Positions 17,383 to 26,476 are shown, counted from the first letter of the stretch. The stretch is DNA of 64,000 bases from CAVZCK01 sp963798805 (GCA_963798805.1 CAWCVC010000008.1:248001-312000), one strand, 5' to 3'. Numbers and translations: made by a program. Notes: generated from the sequence alone by a model not told the origin.

Positions 17383-18603
17383 CTATGGTGCATTCTCGGG
17401 CAGATATTTGAAGCCGACGAAAAGCGCGGCGACGGCGAATGCCGCGATCGTCAGCGCGAATACCAGGCTCGCGACCATCGAGCTTGCCAGGGTCGCGATG
17501 ATGCCAACGCCGATAACCGGCACCGCATTTCCGGTAAAGCCGGCCACGAAATAGCTCGATGTCACCTCGGCCCGCCGATCGGCGGGAGCGATCTGGTTGA
17601 CGACCTGTAAGCTGCTTCGGTAGCCGAGCGCCGCCGCAACGCCGCTTACGGCGGTTCCCACGAGTAGAATAGTGATTGAGCTGAACCATTCCGCTGCAAC
17701 GAGAAGAGCGAGACTCGGCAATAGCAGGATCAATCCGCCGAGCATGGCTGTCCGGCTTCTGAGCGCGCGCGTTAGGATGATGGTAAGGGCAACGATGATG
17801 GCCAGTTCGAAGACGACGGCGCCAGCGGTTGCATGATTCTTGTCACCGAGGCGGTCGGCGAGAATGCTGGGGATGACTGCGGCGTAGAAGCCGACCAACG
17901 CCATGGCTCCGAACACCGTCACCGCCGGCGCGATGAACTGCGCGCGGATAGAGGGTGGCACGCCCAGCCGCGGCCGGAGTGAAATCCGGCTCGAGGAAAC
18001 ATCCGTCTGCTGCACGGTTTCGGGCGTGCGGAGGATGCCGGCCGTGATCACGGCCAGGAGCGCCAGGTACACGACGAACGGCAGGTGGAGTGGCCACGGC
18101 GCGTATTCGGCGAGGAGCCCCGCCAGCATCGATCCTATTGCCAAACCGGCGAAGTTGCTGCTTGTTGCAACGAGCGTCGCACGCGACTTGTCCTTATCTT
18201 TGTCGAGTTCAGCAATCCATGCCGTGGCAGTTCCCGCGCTGAGGCCGACGCCGAGACCACTCAGGATGCGCGCAAAGAATAGCCATGCCGTGCTCCCCGC
18301 GAAGAGAAACAGGAATGTACTGGTGAACGCCGTCGCGAGCGCCACGAGGCTGATATGTCGGCGGCCGACCACGTCGGACAAACGGCCGAGCAGCAACAGC
18401 GCCGCGAGATTCCCGACGACATAAGCGGCGTAAACGAGCGTGAGAGTGATGCGAGAGAAGTGAAAGCGCTGTTCGTAGATGATATAGAGCGGTGTCACCA
18501 GGGTGCTTCCCATGAACATCGCTCCGACGAAGGCGGCGACGGTCGCAATCGCCGCGCGCCCTGTCAGCTCCGTTCGCCGGATCTGTTCTGCTGTGGTCGC
18601 CAT
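17383..18603 (-). CDS. MFS transporter
   Basis: A 406-residue major facilitator with twelve predicted helices. Between helices 2 and 3 the motif reads LLGRLSDVVGRRHISL, the MFS motif A, and an ARILSGLGVGLSAG segment follows. The substrate cannot be told from the sequence; the family covers drug efflux and small-metabolite export. No co-directional neighbour is close, so it is probably monocistronic. Two direct copies of an ATAACTCCAA-type word lie at its start (see the separate entry). Confidence 0.85.
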   Translation of the reverse strand: MATTAEQIRRTELTGRAAIATVAAFVGAMFMGSTLVTPLYIIYEQRFHFSRITLTLVYAAYVVGNLAALLLLGRLSDVVGRRHISLVALATAFTSTFLFLFAGSTAWLFFARILSGLGVGLSAGTATAWIAELDKDKDKSRATLVATSSNFAGLAIGSMLAGLLAEYAPWPLHLPFVVYLALLAVITAGILRTPETVQQTDVSSSRISLRPRLGVPPSIRAQFIAPAVTVFGAMALVGFYAAVIPSILADRLGDKNHATAGAVVFELAIIVALTIILTRALRSRTAMLGGLILLLPSLALLVAAEWFSSITILLVGTAVSGVAAALGYRSSLQVVNQIAPADRRAEVTSSYFVAGFTGNAVPVIGVGIIATLASSMVASLVFALTIAAFAVAALFVGFKYLPENAP

Positions 18604-18633
18604 TGGAGTTATCGGTCTCCGTTGGAGTTATCG
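18603..18633. promoter_or_regulatory. direct repeat at MFS start
   Basis: ttggagttatcg occurs at 18603-18614 and again at 18622-18633, 19 bp apart, just upstream of and touching the MFS start codon. Spacing near two helical turns is compatible with a regulator-binding site, or it could be a small tandem duplication. Confidence 0.35.
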
Positions 18634-18929
18634 ATGGGTTTCGCTCATCTCCTGTCTCGCCCCTAACGCATAGAGGCCGCGATTTGTTGCGAGACGGGTC
18701 GGCGTGCTGGGGCTGGAGCGGCCCGGAGGGACAGGCAGCAAGCTCAAGATTTTGTGACCGCAAGACCCGCTCGGACGCTCATGCCCCGGCCGCAAGCGCC
18801 GGGATCAGCCGTTCCCACCAAATCGGACATCTCGGGACGGAGCTTTCGCGCAATTTGCACCAAATCTGGTAAGGAGCCGGCAATATCTGCGCGATATGGT
18901 GTGGCCGGTCATGAGACCACAAGGGAAAA
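18634..18929. other. intergenic region, no gene seen
   Basis: About 300 bp between the divergent MFS gene and the small Ser/Thr-rich gene. No operator, RNA gene or terminator was recognised beyond the repeat at the MFS start. Confidence 0.3.
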
Positions 18930-19163
18930 ATGATGTCAGTATCAGGCGTAAGCTCGTCCACCACTGCTGCCTACCAAGCCACACAGTCGACATCCACTGC
19001 GTCTCCCGGCAACAAGCCCGTGGATGGGGACGACACCCAGGCCAATTCGCAGGCGTCTCAAGCCAGCAATGACGGCGACGATAAGTCTGTCACCAGCACG
19101 CCGACGTCCCGCAGCTCGACCGCAGTGCAGTCATCGCTTCTGACGCTGCAAGCCGGCGGCTGA
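18930..19163 (+). CDS. small Ser/Thr/Gln-rich protein of unknown function
   Basis: A 77-residue product starting with two Met codons. It is strongly enriched in Ser, Thr, Ala, Gln and Asp (for example SGVSSSTTAAYQATQSTSTA), with no Cys, no membrane segment and no signal peptide. It appears disordered. Purine-rich sequence (aagggaaaa) precedes the start at short spacing. Similar short Ser/Thr-rich proteins occur in other alphaproteobacteria, but I recognise no function. It stands alone between MFS and SDR genes. Confidence 0.5.
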   Translation: MMSVSGVSSSTTAAYQATQSTSTASPGNKPVDGDDTQANSQASQASNDGDDKSVTSTPTSRSSTAVQSSLLTLQAGG

Positions 19164-19257
19164 TCCGGCTCATCCTGCCGCGGGGCGGCCGGATAGGTTG
19201 GATTTCCACGCCAAAGGGCCATTCCGTCACCTGCACGGAGCCCTCGGGCGGGCAGAG

Positions 19258-20001
19258 CTATAGCCCGAACCCGCCATCGATCTTGATCTCGTCGCCGGTC
19301 ATGAAGGCGCTCTCGTCGCTGGCGAGATAGACGGCAAGCGCCGCGATCTCCTCGGGCTTGCCGAGCCGTCCCATCGGCTGGCGCCCGACGAAGGCGGCGC
19401 GGTTCTCGTCATAGCTGCCCGGCAGCGCCTTGATCCGCTCCTCCAGGCTCGGGCTCTGGATCGTGCCCGGGCAGATCGCATTGCAGCGGATTCCCTGCTT
19501 GACGTAATCCACCGCAACCGACTTCGTCAGCCCGATCACTGCCGCCTTCGTCGCGCCATAGACGAAGCGGTTTGGCGCCGCCTTCTGCGACGACACCACC
19601 GACGCCATGTTGATGATTGAGCCGCCGCCGGCCTTGAGCATAGCGGGCAGGAAGGCGTGGATGGTGCGCCACATGGATTTGACGTTGATGTCAAAGGAGC
19701 GGTCCCAGGTCCCCTCGTCGCAATCCAGCACCGTGCCCTGATGCACATAGCCCGCGCAGTTGAACAGCACGCTCACCGCGCCTATGCGCTGCGCCGCCGC
19801 CTCGACCGCCCCCGTGTTGCGCACGTCGAGGACGCTCGTCTCGATCGACGAGTGTGAGGCACGCAAAGCCGCAAGGCCTTCCTCGGAAATGTCGGTCGCG
19901 ATCACGCGTGCGCCTTCGTCGGCGAAGGCGCGGGCGGTCGCCGCGCCGATCCCCTGGCCCGCGGCGGTGAGAAACGCGATTTTCCCGTTGAGACGGCCCA
20001 T
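19258..20001 (-). CDS. SDR dehydrogenase, 2-keto-3-deoxy-L-fuconate dehydrogenase-like
   Basis: The start at 20001 follows AAGGAGG closely; product 247 residues. Classical SDR: TAAGQGIGAATARAFADEG nucleotide motif, Asp in IATDIS selecting NAD, NCAGYVHQGT, catalytic Ser in INMASVVSS and YGATKAAVIGLTKSVA with the YxxxK pair. The CDEGTWDRSFDINVKSMWR and RCNAICPGTIQSPSLEERI stretches match the BDH2/2-keto-3-deoxy-L-fuconate dehydrogenase subgroup. That enzyme oxidises a 2-keto-3-deoxyaldonate at C4 to a 2,4-diketo acid, the step before the FAH-type hydrolase found at 23.8 kb. Divergent from the EamA gene, with a palindromic operator in its leader. Confidence 0.75.
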   Translation of the reverse strand: MGRLNGKIAFLTAAGQGIGAATARAFADEGARVIATDISEEGLAALRASHSSIETSVLDVRNTGAVEAAAQRIGAVSVLFNCAGYVHQGTVLDCDEGTWDRSFDINVKSMWRTIHAFLPAMLKAGGGSIINMASVVSSQKAAPNRFVYGATKAAVIGLTKSVAVDYVKQGIRCNAICPGTIQSPSLEERIKALPGSYDENRAAFVGRQPMGRLGKPEEIAALAVYLASDESAFMTGDEIKIDGGFGL

Positions 20002-20023
20002 CCTTGCCTCCTTTGCAGCTTTT

Positions 20024-20037
20024 CGAAATCGATTTAA
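20024..20037. promoter_or_regulatory. LacI-type operator-like palindrome (copy 1)
   Basis: cgaaatcgatttaa matches 12 of 14 bases of the perfect palindrome found at 21922, with the shared core aaatcgattt. It lies in the leader of the KDF-dehydrogenase-like gene and upstream of the divergent EamA gene. CG-centred palindromes of this kind are typical of LacI-family regulators, but no regulator gene is in the window. Confidence 0.55.
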
Positions 20038-20203
20038 TGAGAGAAGACATTGAAGAGCAAGTGGATCCAAGCGAGGGCTGAATGGAGCAGGGCATAAGTG
20101 CGGCGTCGAGCGGCGTCGGGGAGCCGGATCGTCGGACCAGGCAAGCCGGCATCATCCGCTTACGGCGCGGGAACGCAATTGACATGCGCGCGCGGCCTTC
20201 CTC

Positions 20204-21124
20204 GTGAACATCGCTCCGATCGAAGACCGGCGGCTGACCGGCATCGCATTCATCGTGATCGCATGCCTGCTTTTCACTGGCATCGACAGTTGCGCGAAAT
20301 GGCTCGTTCTTTCGGGCATGCCGCCGATGGCCGTGGTCTTCGTGCGCTATGCCGTGCACATGACCCTGGTCGGCGCGCTGTTCCTGCCGCCGCGGGGCCT
20401 GGGCCTCTTCTCCACCGGCAAGCTGTGGCTCGAGCTTGCGCGCGGGCTGTGCCTGCTTGCCTCGACGGTCTGCAACTTCATTGCCGTGCAATATTTGCCG
20501 CTGACGCTGACGGCCGCGATCTTTTTCACAGTGCCGCTGTGGATCTGCGCCTTGTCGATCCCGCTTCTTGGCGAGCGCGTCGGCGTCAGGCGCTGGGCGG
20601 CCATCGTCATCGGGCTTTGCGGTGCGCTGATCGCGACGCGGCCCTGGAGTGCGGATTTTCATTGGGCGGTCTTGCTTTCCGTCTCGACCGCGATCTTCAC
20701 CTCGCTCTACGCCATCATTACCCGGCAGCTTGCGGGGGTCGATTCAACCGCAACGCAGCAGTTCTACGCCGCCGCTCTGGCGACCCTGGGCGTGGCGCCC
20801 GCGGCGCTTCTCGACTGGCAGTGGCCGAGCGCCGGCATTGGCTGGCTTGCCTTCGGCTTGATCGGTGTGTTCGGCTGGAGCGGCCACCAGTTCCTTACCG
20901 TGGCGCATCGCTATGCGCCCGCAACCACGCTGGCGCCTTTCCTCTATGTCCAGATGGTATTCATGACCGCGTCGAGCTGGCTCATCTTCAAGACTTCGCC
21001 CGACCTTTGGGTGCTCGCGGGCGCTGCCATCGTGCTCGGCAGCGGCTTCTATGTCTGGCTGCGCGAACGCAGCCTGGCGCGAGTCGGCAGGACACGTTTG
21101 ACCGGCGCAGAAGCCGTCACCTGA
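20204..21124 (+). CDS. EamA/DMT family permease
   Basis: A GTG-started protein of 306 residues with about ten membrane helices and two EamA-type halves. The first half opens LTGIAFIVIACLLFTGIDSCAKWL and the second carries AVLLSVSTAIFTSLYAIITRQL. Motifs such as FFTVPLWICALSIPLLGERV are typical of drug/metabolite transporter family exporters. It might export or import a sugar acid or metabolite of the catabolic locus, but the family gives no substrate. No strong ribosome site precedes the GTG, so the start is uncertain. Confidence 0.8.
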   Translation: MNIAPIEDRRLTGIAFIVIACLLFTGIDSCAKWLVLSGMPPMAVVFVRYAVHMTLVGALFLPPRGLGLFSTGKLWLELARGLCLLASTVCNFIAVQYLPLTLTAAIFFTVPLWICALSIPLLGERVGVRRWAAIVIGLCGALIATRPWSADFHWAVLLSVSTAIFTSLYAIITRQLAGVDSTATQQFYAAALATLGVAPAALLDWQWPSAGIGWLAFGLIGVFGWSGHQFLTVAHRYAPATTLAPFLYVQMVFMTASSWLIFKTSPDLWVLAGAAIVLGSGFYVWLRERSLARVGRTRLTGAEAVT

Positions 21125-21133
21125 TTGCGAGCG

Positions 21134-21874
21134 CTAATAGGTTGCCCGTCCGCCCGAAAGGTCGAAGACGCCGCCGGTCGTAAAGCTGCATTCTGCGGAG
21201 CAGAGCCAAGCGATCATGGCCGCGACCTCGCCAACCTCGACGAACCGCCCGCGCGGGATTTTCGATAACATATAGTTGATATGGTCCTCCGTCATCTGGT
21301 CGAAGATCGCCGTGCGCGCAGCAGCCGGCGTCACGCAGTTGACGGCGATGTCATAGCCGGCCAGTTCCTTGCCGAGCGACTTGGTGAGCGCGATCACGCC
21401 GGCCTTTGCCGCCGAATACGCGCAGGCATTCGGGTTGCCTTCCTTGCCCGCAATGGATGCAACATTGACGATCCGCCCATAGCCCTGCTGCGTCATCAGC
21501 GGTGTCACGGCTTTCAAGCAGTGGAAAACACTGTCGAGATCGACGGCGAGCACGCGCCGCCACTCGGCGACCGGATATTCCGCCACGGTCGTATTGAGGC
21601 CGGCGATCCCTGCATTGTTCACGAGGATGTCGATCCGGCCCATATCGGCGGCGGTGCGGTCCGTCGCCGCGCGAACCGCGTCCCAATCGCTCAGATCGAC
21701 GGCAACGAAGCCCGCGCCGATCTCTTCGGCCGTTTTCGCGCCAAGCGTCTGATCGAGATCCCAGACCGTCACGCGCGCGCCGCTGGCGATCAGGCGCTCA
21801 GCCGCGGCGCGGCCGATGCCCTGCGCTCCGCCCGTCACAACGGCATTGCGGCCGTCAAGATCGATCCGGTTCAT
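21134..21874 (-). CDS. SDR dehydrogenase of sugar-acid catabolism
   Basis: A 246-residue classical SDR: VVTGGAQGIGRAAAERL, NNAGIAG, catalytic Ser in NVASIAGKEG and YSAAKAGVIALTKSLGKEL. The DLDQ segment after the second strand suggests NAD preference. The C-terminus FDLSGGRATY is a recurrent ending among SDRs of L-rhamnonate and related 2-keto-3-deoxyaldonate pathways, so it may oxidise a 2-keto-3-deoxyaldonate or act as a sugar 1-dehydrogenase. It is divergent from the XylD-like dehydratase, and the perfect palindrome at 21922 lies between them. Confidence 0.75.
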   Translation of the reverse strand: MNRIDLDGRNAVVTGGAQGIGRAAAERLIASGARVTVWDLDQTLGAKTAEEIGAGFVAVDLSDWDAVRAATDRTAADMGRIDILVNNAGIAGLNTTVAEYPVAEWRRVLAVDLDSVFHCLKAVTPLMTQQGYGRIVNVASIAGKEGNPNACAYSAAKAGVIALTKSLGKELAGYDIAVNCVTPAAARTAIFDQMTEDHINYMLSKIPRGRFVEVGEVAAMIAWLCSAECSFTTGGVFDLSGGRATY

Positions 21875-21921
21875 TCCATCCTCCCATTTTCGCGCGGCTT
21901 GACCCGCTTCGCGCGTGACAG

Positions 21922-21935
21922 TTAAATCGATTTAA
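21922..21935. promoter_or_regulatory. LacI-type operator palindrome (copy 2)
   Basis: ttaaatcgatttaa is a perfect 14-bp palindrome in the 123-bp gap between the divergent SDR (start 21874) and dehydratase (start 21998) genes, placed to control both. Same core as copy 1 at 20024. Confidence 0.65.
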
Positions 21936-21997
21936 GTACCGCGGGAAGATCGGCGCAAGGCGATCGACCATCCCCGGAGAAACGGATCTGGGGAGAT

Positions 21998-23785
21998 TTG
22001 ATGTCCAAGGATACGCGCGCGAACAAAGCCCTGCGCAGCCAGGAATGGTTCGACAACCCGAATAATCCGGGTATGACGGCGCTCTATATCGAGCGCTATC
22101 AGAATCAGGCTTTTACCCGAGAGGAGCTGCAATCCGGCCGCCCGATCATCGGTATCGCGCAGACCGGCTCCGATCTTGCGCCTTGCAACAAGATCCACGT
22201 TTTCCTCGCCGAACGGGTGCGTGCAGGCATCCGCGACGCCGGCGGGGTGCCTATGGAATTCCCGGTCCATCCGATCCAGGAGACCGGCAAGCGTCCGACG
22301 GCCGCGCTCGACCGCAACCTCGCCTACCTCTCGCTGGTCGAGGTGCTGCACGGCTATCCTATCGACGGGGTGGTGCTTACGACGGGCTGTGACAAGACCA
22401 CGCCCGCTATGCTGATGGGCGCGGCGACCGTCGACATCCCGGCCATCGTTCTGTCGGGTGGTCCGATGCTGGACGGCTGGTGGCGGGGCGAGCTGGCGGG
22501 CTCCGGAACTGTCGTCTGGGAGAGCCGCAGACTGCTCGCCGCGGGCGAGATCGACTATGACGAATTCATGGCCCGCGTCTGCGCCTCGGCACCTTCGCTC
22601 GGTCATTGCAACACCATGGGCACGGCCTCGACCATGAATGCGCTGGCCGAGGCGCTCGGCATGAGCCTGCCGGGCTGCGCCTCGATCCCCGCGCCATACC
22701 GCGCTCGCATGGAGATGGCCTATAAGACGGGAAAACGCGCCGTCGAGATGGTCCGTGAGAACCTGAAGCCTTCCGACATTCTGACGCGGAAGAATTTCGA
22801 GAACGCCATCTGCGTGAACACCTGCATCGGCGGCTCGACCAACGCGCCGCCACATATTCAGGCGATTGCGCGCCATGCCGGTGTCGACCTGTCCATCGCG
22901 GACTGGGAAAGCCTGGGATACGCGCTGCCGCTGCTCGTCAATATGCAGCCGGCCGGCAAATATCTCGGCGAGGCATTCGAACGCGCAGGCGGCGCACGCG
23001 CCGTGATGGCGGAAATGCTTGTTGCCGGGCTGCTGCATGGCGATGCGCCGACGGTCAGCGGCAAGACGGTGGCCGAGAATTTAGAAGGGGTCCGCAGCGC
23101 CGACCGGGAGGTCATCCGCACGGTCGATAATCCGCTCAAGAAGGAGGCGGGGTTCCTGGTGCTATCGGGCAATCTTTTCGACGCCGCGCTGATGAAGACC
23201 AGCGTGATCTCGGAGGATTTCCGGCGCCGCTTTCTGTCGACGCCAGGCGCCGAAGGCGTGCATGAGGCGCGCGCAATCGTTTTCGAAGGGCCGGAGGACT
23301 ATCACGCGCGGATCAACGATCCCGAACTCGCCATCGACGAGGATTCGATGCTGTTCATCCGCTATGTCGGCCCGGTCGGGTATCCGGGCTCGGCGGAGGT
23401 GGTGAACATGCAACCGCCGGACGCGCTGATCAAGAAAGGCATCACGCATCTCCCGACGGTGGGCGACGGCAGGCAATCGGGAACGTCGGAAAGCCCCTCG
23501 ATCGTGAACGCCTCGCCGGAAGCGGCGATCGGCGGTGGGCTGGCCTTCCTCAAGACCGGCGACCCTGTACGGCTCGATTTGAACAAGCGGCGGCTCGATG
23601 CGCTGGTCTCGGACGACGAATGGGCCGCTCGACGCGCCGCCTGGACACCGCACATCCCCCCCAACCAGACGCCATGGGAAGAGCTTTACCGCGCCAATGT
23701 CAGCCAGCTCTCAGACGGCGGCTGCCTGGAGTTCGCGACGTCCTATCAGCGCGTCGCCCGATTTCTGCCGCGCGACAATCATTGA
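21998..23785 (+). CDS. IlvD/EDD family aldonate dehydratase (XylD-like)
   Basis: The 595-residue protein equals the usual length of D-xylonate dehydratase. The opening RSQEWFDNPNNPGMTALYIERY, then PIIGIAQTGSDLAPCN, GGVPMEFPVHPIQETGKRPTAALDRNL, TTGCDKTTPA, GHCNTMGTAST and GMSLPGCASIPAP are family blocks. The cysteines in LAPCN, TGCDKT and GHCNT fit the three ligands of the [2Fe-2S] cluster. These enzymes turn an aldonic acid into a 2-keto-3-deoxyaldonate. The substrate could be xylonate, arabonate, fuconate or similar. XylX and XylA of the Weimberg route are absent; with the SDR and FAH genes, a diketo-hydrolase route is more likely. Confidence 0.88.
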   Translation: MMSKDTRANKALRSQEWFDNPNNPGMTALYIERYQNQAFTREELQSGRPIIGIAQTGSDLAPCNKIHVFLAERVRAGIRDAGGVPMEFPVHPIQETGKRPTAALDRNLAYLSLVEVLHGYPIDGVVLTTGCDKTTPAMLMGAATVDIPAIVLSGGPMLDGWWRGELAGSGTVVWESRRLLAAGEIDYDEFMARVCASAPSLGHCNTMGTASTMNALAEALGMSLPGCASIPAPYRARMEMAYKTGKRAVEMVRENLKPSDILTRKNFENAICVNTCIGGSTNAPPHIQAIARHAGVDLSIADWESLGYALPLLVNMQPAGKYLGEAFERAGGARAVMAEMLVAGLLHGDAPTVSGKTVAENLEGVRSADREVIRTVDNPLKKEAGFLVLSGNLFDAALMKTSVISEDFRRRFLSTPGAEGVHEARAIVFEGPEDYHARINDPELAIDEDSMLFIRYVGPVGYPGSAEVVNMQPPDALIKKGITHLPTVGDGRQSGTSESPSIVNASPEAAIGGGLAFLKTGDPVRLDLNKRRLDALVSDDEWAARRAAWTPHIPPNQTPWEELYRANVSQLSDGGCLEFATSYQRVARFLPRDNH

Positions 23786-23831
23786 CTTGAGACATGGCCG
23801 CCAGGCGGCGCTAACCTGAGGAGATCTTCCC

Positions 23832-24680
23832 ATGAAACTGCTCCGCTACGGCCAGCCGGGCGCCGAGAAGCCCGGCCTGCTCGATGCTGAAGGCCGGATT
23901 CGCGATCTCTCTGCGCATACGGTCGATTTTGCGGGCGAAGCGGTTTCGATCGCCGCTATTGACAAGCTGCGCAAGCTCGACGTCACCGGGCTGCCTCTCG
24001 TCGAGGGCACGCCGCGGATAGGCGCATGTGTCGCCTCGACGCCGAATTTCCATGCCGTCGGCCTCAATTACGCAAAGCATGCGGCGGAAAGCGGCATGCC
24101 GGCTCCGGCAGAGCCGGTGCTTTTCTCCAAGGCCACGACCTCGCTTTCCGGCCCCAACGATCCAGTTATCCAGCCGCAGGATTCCACCAAGCTCGACTAT
24201 GAGGTCGAACTCGGCATCGTCATCGGCGCCATTGCCGAATATGTCTCCAAGACCGATGCGCTCTCCTATGTCGCGGGCTATTGCGTGATCAACGACGTAT
24301 CCGAACGCGTATTCCAGCTCGAGCGGCTGGGCCAGTGGGTGAAGGGCAAGTCGGCACCGGGCTTCGGGCCGACCGGGCCATGGCTCGTCACCGCAGACGA
24401 GATCTCCGACCCGCAGACGCTCGGCTGCTGGCTCGAGGTCAACGGCCAGACGCGGCAGCGCTCGAACACCTCCGACATGATTTTCGGCGTCGCCGAGATC
24501 GTCAGCTACATGTCGCGCTTCATGCGCCTCGTGCCCGGCGATCTGATCGCGACCGGCACGCCGGAGGGCGTTGCTCTCGGTATGAAGCCGCCTGTCTGGC
24601 TGAAGCCCGGCGACGAGATGCGGCTCGGCATAGACGGGCTCGGCGAGCAGCGCCAGCGCGTCGTCGCCTATCCGGGGTGA
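23832..24680 (+). CDS. FAH-family 2,4-diketo-3-deoxyaldonate hydrolase-like
   Basis: A 282-residue protein opening MKLLRYGQPGAEKPGLLDAE, the start shared by ureidoglycolate lyase-type and 2,4-diketo-3-deoxy-L-fuconate hydrolase members. The FAH fold is shown by VGLNYAKHAAESGMPAP, the metal ligands in DYEVELGIVIG (Glu, Glu), and FGPTGPWLVTADEI and DLIATGTPEGVALGM. This family cleaves a C-C bond in 2,4-diketo acids, giving pyruvate and an acid such as lactate or glycolate. Its length fits the hydrolase, not XylX (near 390 residues). It lies 46 bp after the dehydratase gene, probably in one operon. Confidence 0.8.
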   Translation: MKLLRYGQPGAEKPGLLDAEGRIRDLSAHTVDFAGEAVSIAAIDKLRKLDVTGLPLVEGTPRIGACVASTPNFHAVGLNYAKHAAESGMPAPAEPVLFSKATTSLSGPNDPVIQPQDSTKLDYEVELGIVIGAIAEYVSKTDALSYVAGYCVINDVSERVFQLERLGQWVKGKSAPGFGPTGPWLVTADEISDPQTLGCWLEVNGQTRQRSNTSDMIFGVAEIVSYMSRFMRLVPGDLIATGTPEGVALGMKPPVWLKPGDEMRLGIDGLGEQRQRVVAYPG

Positions 24681-24735
24681 GGCTGTCCGGCACCGGCGTT
24701 TGAGTTAGAGTTCGCGCCCATCGGGAGGTCGGTTC

Positions 24736-25704
24736 ATGAATGTCCTCATTATCGGCGGCGGCGGGTTTCTCGGGCAGAAGCTCGCCAAAGCGCTGGCTGC
24801 CCGCGGCATACTGCGCGGCACGCCCATCACGAAAATGGTCCTGGCTGATCTGTCCCCACCAAATGCGGTGTCTGCGGCCTTTCCCGTCGACACGCGGGCC
24901 GTCAACGTTACCGAGGTGGCCCAGGTTCGCACGCTGATGGAAGACCGGCCCGACGTCATCTACCACCTTGCGGCGATCGTCTCCGGACAGGCCGAAGCCG
25001 AATTTGACCTCGGCATGAATGTCAATCTGTTCGGCTCGATTCACGTCTTCGAGGCGGCGAGGTCGCTCGGAACCAAACCGGTCCTCGTGTTCACCTCCTC
25101 CATCGCGGTCTATGGCGGCGAGGCGCCCGACCCGCTGGAGGACTGGACCATTCTCAATCCGCAGACTTCCTATGGCGCGCAGAAGGCGGCGGCGGAACTG
25201 CTGCTCAACGACTATTCGCGCAAAGGCTTTTTCGACGGTCGCGCTCTGCGTCTCCCCACTATTTCCGTTCGTCCCGGCAAGCCAAACAAAGCGGCGTCGT
25301 CCTTCATGTCCTCGATCTTCCGCGAGCCGCTCCAAGGGCAGGAGGCGGTATGTCCGGTCGGGCCGGATTACGAGCACTGGTTTCTCTCGCCGCGGCGCTG
25401 TGTCAAGAACCTGGTCATGGCGGTGGAGATCCCGGCGGAGGCCTGGGGCCTTAATCGCTGCCTCATGCTGCCTGGGCGAACCTATACTATCGGCGAGATG
25501 GTCGAAGCGATGCGCCGCGTCGCCGGTGACGCGCCGGTGAAACTGATCCGCTGGGAGCCAGACGCCGAATTGCAGCGCATCGTGCTGGGCTGGCGCGGCA
25601 AGTTCAATCCTCAGAAAGCGTTGCGGCTCGGCTTCGTGCGCGACGATAGCTTCGAGGATAATATCCGTTATTTTCTTGAAGACGACATCGACGTCCCGGC
25701 CTGA
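24736..25704 (+). CDS. NAD-dependent epimerase/dehydrogenase, D-erythronate dehydrogenase-like
   Basis: A 322-residue extended SDR with the motif IIGGGGFLGQKLAKAL, the YHLAAIVSGQAEAEF segment, Ser in TSSIAVYGG, and YGAQKAAAEL holding the catalytic Tyr and Lys. The VSGQAEAEFDLGMNVN and IRYFLEDD features match the DenD group, which oxidises D-erythronate at C2 in four-carbon acid-sugar degradation. The usual partners OtnK, OtnC and OtnI are absent from this window, so the substrate here may differ. It is co-directional with the FAH gene upstream (55 bp gap) and the next SDR. Confidence 0.72.
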   Translation: MNVLIIGGGGFLGQKLAKALAARGILRGTPITKMVLADLSPPNAVSAAFPVDTRAVNVTEVAQVRTLMEDRPDVIYHLAAIVSGQAEAEFDLGMNVNLFGSIHVFEAARSLGTKPVLVFTSSIAVYGGEAPDPLEDWTILNPQTSYGAQKAAAELLLNDYSRKGFFDGRALRLPTISVRPGKPNKAASSFMSSIFREPLQGQEAVCPVGPDYEHWFLSPRRCVKNLVMAVEIPAEAWGLNRCLMLPGRTYTIGEMVEAMRRVAGDAPVKLIRWEPDAELQRIVLGWRGKFNPQKALRLGFVRDDSFEDNIRYFLEDDIDVPA

Positions 25705-25725
25705 TCGAGATTGAGGAGGAAATCC

Positions 25726-26472
25726 ATGAGTGAACCGCTTGTCGCTCTTATCACCGGGGCAAGCCAGGGTATCGGCGCGGCGACCGCACGCGCCTTCGCC
25801 GAGGCCGGCCACAAGGTCGTCATCGCGGCGCGCAGCAAGGATAAGCTCGAAGCCGCGGCCGCTTCGATCGGCACGAACGCCACGCCGATCGTCTGCGACG
25901 TGTCCGATCCGGCCTCCGTAGCGGCGCTGTTCGACCGCATTGCCGCCGTGCACGGGCGGCTCGACGTCATCTTCAACAATGCCGGCGTGAATGTGCCGCC
26001 GCGCGATGTGGGCGATATTTCGTGGGAGGACTGGCGCAAAGTCGTCTCGATCAATCTCGACGGCGCCTTCCTGATCGCCAGCGGCGGCTTTCGGATGATG
26101 AAAAACCAGACGCCCCAGGGCGGCCGGATCATTAATAACGGCTCGATCTCCGCCCACGCGCCACGATACAATTCCGTGCCGTACACCGCCTCGAAACACG
26201 CGATCACGGGCCTGACCAAGACCATCTCGCTCGACGGCCGCCCCTACAGCATAGCCTGCGGCCAGATCGATATCGGCAATTGCGCTTCGGAGATGACGGC
26301 GCGAATGGCGCGCGGCGTGCCGCAGGCGGATGGTACGCTGAAGACCGAGCCGACCATGGATGTCCGCTATGTGGCGGACGCGGTGCTGCGCATGGCCGAG
26401 CTGCCGCTTTCGGCCAATGTGCTGTTCCAGACCATCATGGCGACCAATATGCCGTTTGTCGGACGAGGGTGA
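25726..26472 (+). CDS. SDR family oxidoreductase
   Basis: Start at 25726 after GAGGAGGA; 248 residues. SDR signatures: LITGASQGIGAATARAFAEAG, NNAGVNVPP, NNGSISAHAPR with the catalytic Ser, and YTASKHAITGLTKTISLDG with Tyr and Lys. The AARSK segment after the second strand with basic residues hints at NADP. It could be the sugar 1-dehydrogenase missing from the pathway, or a keto-acid reductase; sequence alone does not decide. Between DenD-like and VOC genes in one operon. Confidence 0.75.
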   Translation: MSEPLVALITGASQGIGAATARAFAEAGHKVVIAARSKDKLEAAAASIGTNATPIVCDVSDPASVAALFDRIAAVHGRLDVIFNNAGVNVPPRDVGDISWEDWRKVVSINLDGAFLIASGGFRMMKNQTPQGGRIINNGSISAHAPRYNSVPYTASKHAITGLTKTISLDGRPYSIACGQIDIGNCASEMTARMARGVPQADGTLKTEPTMDVRYVADAVLRMAELPLSANVLFQTIMATNMPFVGRG

Positions 26473-26476
26473 TGCA

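Noticed and set aside
21932..23038. Minus-strand 368-codon frame
   Set aside because: Lies wholly opposite the XylD-like dehydratase, whose iron-sulfur and family motifs are clear.
21998..23785. Weimberg xylose pathway
   Set aside because: XylX- and XylA-type genes are absent here; the FAH protein is 282 residues, hydrolase-sized, so I described a diketo-hydrolase route instead.
24520..26199. Minus-strand frame of 559 codons
   Set aside because: It spans four plus-strand genes with good motifs and ribosome sites; its own translation is low-information and Arg/Asp-rich, a GC-codon shadow.
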